64,000 bases of DNA, taken from Aulostomus chinensis (taxonomy: Eukaryota > Chordata > Actinopteri > Syngnathiformes > Aulostomidae). The translations under genes and the position numbers were made by a program. The stretch is from assembly GCA_037954235.1 (NCBI GenBank), contig JBBMOA010000004.1, forward strand, positions 1,717,001 to 1,781,000, read 5' to 3'. Shown piece after piece: positions 25,501 through 37,500 of this stretch. The stretch's first letter is position 1, and every line of letters starts with the position of its first letter. Below the pieces are notes generated by a model. The model was given only the letters and a program-made list of their open reading frames with translations. It was not told where the DNA came from and made no database searches.

Positions 25501-28500
25501 GGTCAGAAAGAAATATTATTGCTCATCTGAAGTCTGTATCAATGGCCTACACAGCATAACAACCTTCCATTGTCATAAACAATTACAACAGCATTAATGC
25601 ATAAGTGAGGTTCGGCATCAAGACCACGCAACTTCTCGTCCATCTCAGATCCCAACTTCACAAACCACTTCTCTTAAAGCAGGGAGCACAGGGACATTGA
25701 ACTGCTATCCCACTTCCTATCTCTGTAGAATTTCTCCAAAGGTTTTTTTTTTCCTCTTCACCAAATAAAGCAGATATACACAAATATAAAGGTAGTAATT
25801 TATGTTACTGGGTAATATATCCTTTTGAGGACAATTGTGCGTTTTGCAGTTAGTTCACTTTTGACCCTTTCTGCTGGTCTAAAAGTGGATATCTGCTATT
25901 TTACAGACCAATATTGTATTTTTGAGGTAAAATCTACCTTTGATGGAACATTCTTTACAAATGAATCTCTAAGTGCATAATTGCTCGTCTCATACCTTTA
26001 TTTATAGGGCATAAACCTTAACTATTTCTTTCTGAGAAAGAGAGACCAAAAATATACCCCTCAGCGAATGATCTGCAGACACAGTTTGGAGGGTGACTGT
26101 TCCAAGAATCTCCATGTAAGTGAATGCAAACGTTAGCATAAATGGTTCTAAGATAAAAAAAAAAAAATTTCCTCAACACATTGATTATACTGTATACCCT
26201 ACGGAAGGGTGGAGTTTGTTTGGAGATGTGGATACAACATCAGAGCTGAAATAACACTTCACCTCCGCTTCCTCCCAGTCGATAAGGTCCCACTCGTATG
26301 CAAGGACAGCTCTGCGTCTTTTCCAGAATTCTAGGAAGACTGTTGCTGAAACACATGAATCAAACAGCATCAGCATGCGCTCAGTTGTGAATGTCCTAAT
26401 AATGGCACATTGTGATTTCTGGCTTCCTTGTTTGTCATCCTAACCAGAACCAAACTAGAGGCTGGGTACTCTTCTCTACTCTGTGGGCATTAGGGAGCGG
26501 AAACCCACAGAGACAGCTAATTAGCTTAGAGCAATTGAAGGTAGTGGATGGGACGTGTTAGCATAGACTTGCACAAATACTCTTGATGCAGGACTAAAAA
26601 GCATAAAAAAACATACGCTGAAATTTAAAAGAGAGGCTGCTGCTACTAATCGGGGCCGACTTAATAAGAGAGGATGAAGAGGATGGCGTCTGGACAAACC
26701 AAGATCCTGAACCTTATTTATTTAAAGACAGTTGATGGACAAGAACAACAATGGCCAAGACAAAGAGACTCAGCTGACAGTCCTGTCAAAGAAGATGACC
26801 TCGATTTTAGAAGTATTTTGACATTTCTTTCCTGAGGTATGGTTCCATGATGAGCCCCTGTAAGGGGATCTACAGTTCTACAATTCTACAATTTCATTTA
26901 GCGGACGCTTTTGTCCAAAGCGACGTACATCACAAGCAAGAATTCCAGGTCTAGTTTAGTATCTTTTTGATTTGAGTCTTCACTTGTTACTACTGAGTTG
27001 TGCTTTCTGACGTAGCACTAGAAACGCCTTATATTGGGTTTACTAGAGTTTAAGTTTAATTTGAGTCCTTGAAATGATTGCACCACTTGGCAAACAGTTA
27101 CTAAAAGGTTTGGGCTAAGTGAGTTAGTGTTTTTTATGGTTGCGTTGAAACAATTTGGTTTATCTCTCACCATATCGCCTGGTGTGTAATCATTACAGAT
27201 TACCTCCTCCAATGCCACAGTTGGATGTTCAAACAAGAATTGACATCAAAATCTTTGATGAGTAGAAATTTCAATACTGTTACTATGAGCTTGTTGTAAA
27301 GAAGCCTTCTGTAAAAAAATTACTCAAAGTAAAATACCAATGAGGTAGTTTTTAACTTTAATAAAATGTCATCAAAGTAAGTGGGATTCTTAAGTGCCCC
27401 CGTCTGGAAGTGAAAGCGTAGTGTTAGTACAATTATTCCGAGCTCTGTCCAATTTGAGGCCCCCACTTTCACACTTTTAGAGCGTCTTTATTTGAAAGGA
27501 ACAGCACATCTTACTCGACATCAGAATAATACTTTTGTAAATATACTAGAGGTAGCAGAAACGCTAATTTGCATTTAAAGTGACTTAGCAGGGATCTTTA
27601 AGAAGGTGTGGAACTGTTTGCAGATGATTGGAAAAATAAAGCGATCATCCCGAGTGATAGTGAAATCAGCTGTTTTGATGCCAAAATAAGGTGACAATAT
27701 ACAAATTGAAGAGGGAGCAAAGTGACGGTGAGGTTTACAATTCATAAGAATATTTCAGTGTCGCAACAGAGGTCGGTCCTGTGCTGAACAAAGTCCTGTG
27801 GATAGCTTACTTATTGCACCCAATTCACCTGCCACTCCACTCACAGCCAGAACAGCCTTTACACCCTGATTAATGGTGTTTCTTGTAGTCTCTTGTACTT
27901 ATTTGTTGTTTATTTTTTGCTGCTGAAAGTAGTAGAACATGTTTTGAAAGTGGAAGCTCAGTTGTCATGTGGAGCAAGCAGCAGAGAGAGGAAACTTACT
28001 GAAGGGGACTGCTGCAGTGGTTCCACCCAGAGATAGATTCATTTGGACAGTGGCAGCAAACAGCAACTTGCAGCGCCAGACGGAGTGACCAAGGTCAGTA
28101 CATGAGAGTACTTCACTGAATAGAATTTTAAACTTGAACAATCAGAGGTATTTGCACTGCATGCGTGTAGCTTTTAAAACAGTGGATGTTTGTCTTCTCA
28201 GGGTTCAGTATTATTAACAGAAATTCTGTTTCAGTTTGTTTTACACTTTAAGTCATATGACTTTGTTTATTGCTATTGTTAAGTAACTTTGAATCAATAT
28301 TTCCTTCTTAAAAAGAGGCTGTTTCCACAAAACAGATTGCATTTCAAATATTCCCTTTAAACAGCACCTGTCCAACAAGTTTAGCTCTGGACTTCTGTGT
28401 AGTCTCCTTTTGCAAACATTCACTCTAACAGACCCTGCAGTCTCTGGGTAAGAGTTTATGCCATTTAAATGACAGCTTTAGAGTTCAGAACTGTGTTTCT

Positions 28501-31500
28501 CATTTAAGAGTTTATTAAGAAGTTGCTTAACAGAGAATACAAATGAAATATTTAAGCGAGTACCTTACATAGTCATGCTTTTTTCTGTGGTAGTTCTTCT
28601 GAGATAACACAGTACCTCTAGTGTAAACAGTTTAAGTTAAGAACTACACTGTAATAGCACATTAATGTCTGTTTTAAGCAAAATCTTGTTAAAATGTACA
28701 CCTAAAAACTGTACTGGGATGCAGAGCTGTCTTCTTGCTGGCAGATGAAAGGAAGGTCCAGGCAGTGGGGCCTCTGCCTCCTGTGGAGCTCTGACTGCTA
28801 GTCAAAAGTGACAGCAGAACCTGGGTTGGGCAACCTTGTTTTTCTGTCCACAGGTTGCCTTTGAATTTAGTCTTTTTTTTTTCTTTTTTTTTTAAGCTCG
28901 TATTTTGTGAGTTCATATTTGACGTGTTATAATGGGTTTTTGTTTTTTAATGGTTGCTGTATCTTTGTGCTTCCATCCTGAACAGGGCTAATCTCAATGG
29001 AATTCATCTGATTAAATAAGATTTAATTTAAAAATAAACACATTAATCGTCCAGTAAATAAGATGGCAACAAAACCATTGTCATCGGTGTCGTAAATATA
29101 TGTGGTACCGCGATGATTCCAGTCTTTTAACAACAGATATCACAAGAAAAATAAATGCCCAGCAGTGAATGATTACATAGTACTGGAACAACCAAAAAAG
29201 GTGATATGCCCCCCATGTTTGTTCACAGTGTGAGGGTTGAGGGACCAAAGGCCATGCCTATAACGTTTACCACTTATTAGAGTCTTCTCAGGTCAATTAT
29301 TTGGTCCAAAAAAACCACCATCAGCCATCAAAATCTGTCTTTTTCTTCTGCAATTTTGGTCGGTTTCATCTGCATTTACTCCCTCTAGCAGACACAGGGG
29401 TTTATTGGCTCAAAACTGTGCGTGAGCGGTCATTTAGAGTTTGGCCTTTCAATTTCTGACCTACATATAATGAGCAGTCGGGGCTCTGCTATATAACGAA
29501 ATCAGTGGAGGAAAACGTGTCACCTCCGAAACAGATTCTAACCCGCCTACGTTCAAGCAGCGCTCTTACATCCTTCAGCCGCTATTGTTGAAAAACAAGC
29601 TTTTACTGCAGCTACCAAAGGGTATAAAAAACCCAAATGCTCACTTCTGCTGCTATTTTCCTCTTCTTTCTGGTATATTGCCATCATGATGTTCAACGTT
29701 ACACACCAGAAGAACAATAAAAACGATTAAAAAAAAACAGAAAAAACATCTACTCTTCTCTGCTGGGGGAAAAGTGTTTTACAATCACAAATATAACATC
29801 AGCAACCGCAATTTCAAATGTTTAAAAAATAGCACATGCTTTCTTGCTGCACAGAGACAGATCTGACTGATGGGACTCCTCCAGAATCAAAATCTGAGTC
29901 TAGGCTTCTTTCAGCCGGATATCTCCCACTGGGAGTCAACACCATCAACAGGCGGTCAGTACCAACATTATCCAGTGGGCTTCATCTCTTTTTGTGTTGC
30001 ATGGCTGGTTAAAATGAAACATAAAAAGGTTCCTCAGGGGACATTCAGGAGACACATGACATTTTTTAAAAACATTTTTCTGACCTTTTTTTTTTTTTTA
30101 ACCTTGTGTTGACTGCAATCCACCATGAAACTTTAATGAGTGTGAAACAGATTCCACTGCAGTGTAGACACTGTCTCAGTATGACTGAATTATTAACAAA
30201 CAGCAGGGTCTGTGCCGCTTTCATTAGTGTGTATAATCTAGTTCATACTTGGTGTTCATGAACCGAGAGGAAATAGCTTACATAAAATATGTGTGGTGCA
30301 AATATCCTGGCATTATTAACTACAGCACAAATGTTCTTCTCCCAAGCGAACAATTCTGTCTTCTCTACAGTAACAAACACCATCATCGTGCTGGGCGTGA
30401 TGACCTTTGCCCTGCAGCTGTGTTTAGCTCTGATCTTCATGCTGAGATGTTGGAGTTTGGACAAAAATGTGCAGGAAGCTCTTAAACACCCAGAAACTAC
30501 AAAGAAACTCAGGACAGGTGAGCATTTATTCTTCGACTGTAGTTTTTGTTGTTTTAAGAATTAGAATTTGAAGCTTTAATTGAAAAAAAAAAGTGCTATT
30601 ACTAGTTTTCATTCTTATTTTGAACAGATGTCAGAGCAAACAATGTTCCCAAAAGTGTGATATGTCTGGATAACATATTTACAGACATCAAGTTGCTACA
30701 AGAGTGGCTTGGCAACAATGAATGTTTGTCCTTGTGTGAACGCTGTCATCTGCCAAGCAGCCTTGTCAATCATGTTGCATAAATACACAACATAGTCACA
30801 TATTTGTACAGAAATATCATATATTCTCACATTTGTCTTTAACTCTGACTTCAGGTACATTATTTTTAATCTCTTTTACATGTATCCAGCCACCTCCTCC
30901 TTCCATGAAGATGCACGTAAACAGACGATCTATCTGCTTGATGATGATGATGGTGATGTGGCTTCATCACCTGTTGTTTCAACAGGAGTTGAAGAATATG
31001 AGCCAATCACAAACTCTCTATTAACGCCCTCTATACCCTGGGACCTTGTTCAGCGTTGACAAGCTGTGAAAGCTCTGACAAGTTATAAAATATACCACAT
31101 GTAATATTGTTTTTTGGTTTTTAAATGTAATTCCTCAAACCTTGTTTGTAATGCCTGTCAATCAAACAACACAGGTAAAGATTTTGTCTTGAGAGGAAGA
31201 ACATGAAAGCAAGATTCTGACTGAAATGGTTGTGCAACTTACCCCAAACAGCCATGAATACAGCAAAGAAAACAGTTGCGCCATTGTCAAAGAGATGGGT
31301 GACCTGAAGGTAAAAAGACTTTAGTTCCTCAGTTCAGCTCACAGCCTTAAAAAACAAATTAAGTTTGTTGATTCATCATGAATGACTAAAACATCTTTTG
31401 TTGACTGCTGTGTTTAATCATGTTAAATTTCTCCAGATACTGAGCTCATTTTCCACGCGCACGCACACACACACACACACACGCACACACTAGCACACAC

Positions 31501-34500
31501 AAACACACACATTTACAGAAGTGTAATTTTGCCATGCCGGTACAAGCAAAATGGATCAATATCATAACCCTAAAAAGTCTTCTAAGATAGATGTTCTAAG
31601 ATATTTCTCATGTTATAAGAAGATGTTTTGACACTATTAAGACATCTAAACTTCTCATGTTACAACAACAAATTACTTTATGTTATAATGTAAAACATAA
31701 TGGTTGAATGTCAAAACTTGTATTTCTGTCAGGTCCATTCACGTCAAGAAACACAAGAGATGATAACGAGCTTGATTTGTTTACTATAGTACAAATTGGC
31801 GGTATGGCTCTGTTCAGAGGAGTCCCTTGCGAATTTTTCATGAGCACCATGAAACAGGGGACCAGCAGCGTGAGGGAAGGTTCTCCCAGTTTAAGACTGG
31901 AAGAGCAAACATACCCCCGTGAACAGAGCAGCAACATGACATGGAACAAACTATGCCATGTATACACGACAAGGTGGAGCTGGGGAGGTGGAGGGTAGCA
32001 AGTTGCGAGCAGGAGCAACTGTACAGCAAATAGCAGCAGCAGCAGATAGCAGATAGCAACAGCAGATAGCAGCAGCAGGCTGCAGTAGATAGCAGCAGCA
32101 GATAGCAGCAGGCTACAGTAGATAGCAGCAGCAGATAGCAGCAGCAGGCTGCAGTAGATAGCAGCAGCAGATAGCAGCAGCAGGCTGCAGTAGATAGCAG
32201 CAGCAGATAGCAGCAGCAGATAGCAGCAGGCTGCAGTAGATAGCAGCAGCAGATAGCAGCAGCAGGCTGCAGTAGATAGCAGCAGCAGATAGCAGCAGCA
32301 GCCTGCAGCAGATAGCAACAGCAGATAGCAGCAGCAGGCTGCAGTAGATAGCAGCAGCAGATAGCAGCAGGCTACAGTAGATAGCAGCAGCAGATAGCAG
32401 CAGCAGGCTGCAGTAGATAGCAGCAGCAGATAGCAGCAGCAGGCTGCAGTAGATAGCAGCAGCAGATAGCAGCAGCAGATAGCAGCAGGCTGCAGTAGAT
32501 AGCAGCAGCAGATAGCAGCAGCAGGCTGCAGTAGATAGCAGCAGCAGATAGCAGCAGCAGCCTGCAGTAGATAGCAGCAGCAGATAGCAGCAGCAGCAGC
32601 AGATTGCAGCAGATTGCAGTAGGTAGCAGCAGATAGCAGCGATGACAGCAGGCAGAGCAGCAGCCAGAAGCTAGCAGAGCGGGAGTTGAGGCCGGGTGAC
32701 ATTTAAGTTGAGAGGGGCCAATCAGAAGCAAGGGATTTGATCAGCTGATGCTGAGCAGCTGTGATCAGCTGATTGATCAGTTTGATTGATGGACGGGAAG
32801 CCAATAGCGCTTGACTACCACGGCCTGACAGAACTAACGCTAACGCTCGATTTTTATAACATGAAAAAGATTTGTTGTATAACAACAATGTTTTCACGAT
32901 GTAATCTGATATACTGACATCATGTAACATTGAAGTATTTGAAAACAAAAATAGAATCTGGCGATGTTTGAAGCATGGAGTAGAACCTAATTTAGTAGAA
33001 TCAAAATGTGCAAATCTGTCAGTGTTCTTCTTTGTATTTATCCCTGAATAATCCCTGACGTAATGTGAAAATGATGTAATATGACCAAATTTTCCATCCA
33101 TCCATCCATCGTCATCTTCCGCTTATTCCTACACATTAAGGGTCGCGGGGGGGCTGGAGCCGATCCCAGCGTCAACGGGCGAGAGGCGGGGTACACCCTG
33201 GACAGGTCGCCAGTCCATCGCAGGGCCAACATAGAGAGACGAACAACCATTCACACTCACATTCATACCTACGGTCAATTTAGAGTATTCAATCAGCCTA
33301 GTCCCCAATTGCATGTTTTTGGACTGTGGGAGGAAGCCGGAGTACCCAGAGAGAACCCACGCAGACACGGGGAGAACATGCAGACTCCACACAGAAAGAT
33401 CCCGTGCCCGAGCCGGGACTCGAACCCGGAACCTTCTTGCTGTGAGGCCACAGTGCTAACCACTGCACCACCGTGCAGCCCGACCAAAAAAAACATAAAT
33501 AGTTTATTATTATAAAATGAAAACATGATCGTTATAAATAGTTTGATGATATTGTATGTGTTGTAACTTTACTGTATTCATCACAAATTAGCGATAAACT
33601 AGATTTCAATATATGATTTAACGGTAGGGTGGCACGGTGGTGCAGTGGTTAGCACTGTGGCCTCACAGCAAGAAGGTTCCGGGTTCGAGCCCCGGCTCGG
33701 GCATGTATCTTTCTGTGTGGAGTCTGCATGTTCTCCCTGTGCCTGTGTGGGTTCTCTCTGGTACTTTGACTTCTTCCCACAGTCCAAAGACATGCAAATG
33801 GGGACGAGGCTGATTGATACTCTAAATTGACTGTAGGTGTGAATGTGAGTGTGAGTGTGAATGGTTGTCTGTCTATATGTGTTGACCCTGCGATGGACTG
33901 GTGACCTGGCCAGGGTGAACCCTGCCTCCTGGCTGCTGGGGTAGGCTGCAGCCCCCCCCCCCCCCCCGCGACCCTTAACAGGATAAGTGATAGAAAATGG
34001 ATGGATGGATGGATATTTTATGTTGTAATAAGATGACATTATCTTATTACAACATAAGTTTACAGCCAACATATCTTTTAATAACATGAGAAAATCTCTT
34101 AAAAGTGATGTTTATAGCCTGTGTCATCATAACATGAAAATATTTTGTTATAATATGATGAGTTTGTATGTCACAGCATAAAATTATCATGATATAACAT
34201 GAAATTATAAAGTGAGAGGTTTGTATGTCAAACTATCATGAGAATACATTCATTACATGATTTTTTTTTTTTTTTAACAATGACAGACCTTTCATGTTAG
34301 AATTTGAAACTGACCTGTTTCTCTTTTTCTGGCATGGCTGTAATATGCTGCTCTATACAAGCAGATAATGGGAACATTTTGTACCCTTGCAGTGGTGGCA
34401 TAGTGGAAGTACCTTGGCATAGATGCAGCTGTCTGACAGTTTCAGGTAAGGGCAGTACTGGTCACAGATGGGGCACATGATGATATCAGTGGCTTGGCAG

Positions 34501-37500
34501 ATTTCTTTACTGGAGAACAACAAACAATATTTCATTAGATTCGAGTAAAATTGTTCGCTGTTATCATCCAGAACAATTTGAAAGGTTCCAAGTCAATACA
34601 GCTATTTGCTCCCTGAGGACATTCAAGCAGCTCTACTTGTGTATGAACTCATTTCTTCATAGCCAATTATTTTAAGAAGGTGACGTTATTGGCTAAGTCA
34701 TTTTTTGGCCTTTTTTTTTTTTTTTTTTTTGCCTGAATCAACTCCTTATGATGTTTTGTCTCCATTTTTTTTTGTTTCCTGAAAAACTTGAAAAAAAATG
34801 ACATAGGCCATTATTTTAAGAAGCCAACATTATGCAAACTGTTGAAAAGTAACAGAAGCAATAGTTGCTAATGTAATCAAATACATGTTTTCTAAAGTGA
34901 TGAACATGGCATTTAAATATGCACTTTAAACTGTCGATATGTGACTCAATGGCCATAACCTCCAGGTGGAATTTAAATCCTGTTCATGACATTTCACAAA
35001 ACCAATTATCATTTCCTGATCTTCACCAACCACCACCATCGTTGTGCACAAACAGACCTTAGCTGCATTGACATATCACAAAACTGTGAATGTCATTTCT
35101 TGAAGCTGCTGTAAGTATCAATTCTTAAAATTTGTCATGGCATTGTTTTCTGAGTGCTGGCATATAATTCAAAATAGATTTCATGCCAACATCATATTAT
35201 GGGTGAGATTTTTATACTTTTTTGAGGTACTTCCGTTCATGGAACAACAGAAAGCAAGATGTAAACTGCTTTTGCATTAAAATGTCCTTGGACACTTATA
35301 CTTAAAAGAAAAAAATAAAGAGGAGGTGTGTTTACCTGACCTGGCACTGCTCCAGAGTGAAGATGCCGTACAGAAACACCAGGATTCCAACCAGAGCCGC
35401 AGGAAACAGCATCCCTGTGTACCAGCCGAGCCAGGCAAAATACAGACCGATCTTCTCCCCAAAATACCTCCTGAAATGGAGGAAGGAACGAAGAGTCCAG
35501 CGAAAAAACATCCATGAAAACACTGCTAAAACTTTCTTATCAGGTAAAAAAAAACAACAACTTCTATCTGACTAACTGAAAAATAAAACCTCTAGGAGAG
35601 TTTCAGTGCTTACACTATCAAGCTCACAAAATTCCCTTTTTTAACGTGTTTTATTTGAATCTAATGGGTTTAAACTGACATTTTGACCCAGATTTTTTGT
35701 GATTCCCAAACTGCGGTAGCCTACGCATATCACCTCCCTCAAGTAGTAGTGGAATCCCAGAAATATTTTTTGGGAAATTAAATACGTAAAAAACATTTAA
35801 ACACAAGAATACTATCAAAAGAGTAAAACGTTTAAAAAAATACATAAAATGAATCATAATTCACAATCAGTTTATTTTCTTGTCATATTTATGTCAGACA
35901 GCGATGTGGTCACGTTCATTAGAGTTGTGCATGTGTAATCGAAGCACGCAGCATGCAGCCAAAGCGTCCGCTGTTGGACTGAAAAAGAGCAGGGAGGTCC
36001 CAGTGTGCGTATGTGGTGAAGTTCTCGAGAGTGAATCCATTAACCAGAGCACCTCAGATGACACCTTTGAATCAAACACTAAGGACAGAAAGAACACCAC
36101 TGGATTTTTTCCAAGGGAAAACATGATGCACTGAAACAGTCTAGGTCCAGGATTCATGTTCATCTACTGGTGTAATACATGTTCTGCACCAGTAGCTCAA
36201 TAGCAGGTAATCTGGCAGGATAAAACTGTAGATCACTACAACAGGAAAATATTATCCTGAGGGTGTTAAGCATGAAAAAAACCGTAGCTCACAAATTGGC
36301 CAAAAGTCCTGAAAAACTCCTGTGTTATCCTGAGGAGGCTTTTCACTTATTTTATCCAGGCCAGTGTGGCCTCCTGTGAAGAAAATGTTTCCTACACCTG
36401 CTGTAGATGAATAGAATCATGTATCATTTTTGTCAGAATGGTGGTACCTGGAGTGCTTAATTTTTTTCAGAGGTGGTATTTGGTTAAAAACGTTTGAGAA
36501 CCAATGATCTACTCTAAAGTAGAACCGTTTTTTGCCTCTCAATTGCTCTCAAATTTTCTGAACATTTCCTTCCTCCTTCATTGCCTCTCTGTTTCTCCTG
36601 AGTGCTGAAAGAGGCAGCCATATTTAGTGTGAAACTAATGGCGACTGATCTGTAAGAATAACAACTACAGGAAGAAAACAATGGCAAAACTGTCAAAAAT
36701 GTTTAAAAGCTTTCTAGTCTATCATGCGCTTTTATCCACAGCTTTATTTGCCTGCATGTGCAGTAATCCATAACACATAAATTTGAGCTTAAAAGAAATT
36801 GACACTTCCAGTTCGCCGCCACCTTGAACAAATACAGATGAGTGCCAATGAGTTGGTTCAAGTGAATGAGCAAGCTGGTCACGCTTGGTGCTACCATGAG
36901 CATGGACATCGTGCTTGAGAGGTTGTAAACAGATGTTTTGGGCAGGTTTGTCAATTTTTTGTAGCTGCAGCTGTTTTTAGTCATCAATTGTTATTAGCTT
37001 CAGGCTAAATGCACTACTCACAAAAAGTTGGGGACATTCAGCTTTCGGTGAAATTTCAGGATAACATTAAATGCACTTTAACCTTTACAGCTAAACTTAA
37101 TGTGACTTTTAAACTTTTAAAAGCACATGTCCAACTGTTCAGTGTTTCAGTACGTTTTACACAACTTGCTGTTCTCTGACAAAGAGCTTCACAGCAAAAT
37201 TCACATCAGGTGTTTGATCCGTGAATGGACCAATAAATTTCCTGGTTCAATCAGAATTTCAACAGTCCTCCTCATCACGCTGTTCAAAATTTGACATCAT
37301 GAGACCAAGACAACACCAAACAATTGATCAACAGTACTTCGCCATTGCGAGGTGACAAGCAGGATGTTCTCAGACGGAAGTGGCCACTGAGCTTAGAGTG
37401 TCACAAAGTGTAATCAGCAACACCAATAAGAGAGACTGGTTGTCAGAAATGTATTCATTCCCTGCACTTCCCCTCCTCTCCAGAAGGAGAAACTGCACAT

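Larger units (their letters stand above)
31304..34412. other. ano4 intron 12, repeat-rich
   Basis: Holds a CA microsatellite at 31460-31510, repeated ATGTTATAA-type motifs at 31590-31690 and 34020-34250, the CAG/GATA minisatellite, two SINEs in opposite orientation and a perfect short hairpin. No nested protein gene is supported. Confidence 0.6.

Noticed and set aside
29870..31059. Identifying the nested gene as MUC15
   Set aside because: MUC15 is nested in ANO3 in mammals, but the host here is ano4, and the predicted tail shares no convincing sequence with mucin-15.
31683..32702. 339-codon minus-strand ORF rich in Cys, Leu, Ala and Tyr
   Set aside because: It is the translation of the 33/36-bp minisatellite, whose unit length is a multiple of three with no minus-strand stop. 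It has no splice or domain support.
35880..36134. Open plus-strand frame with a Cys/Ser-rich product
   Set aside because: No recognisable domain, weak start context, and it lies in an ano4 intron without matching splice sites.
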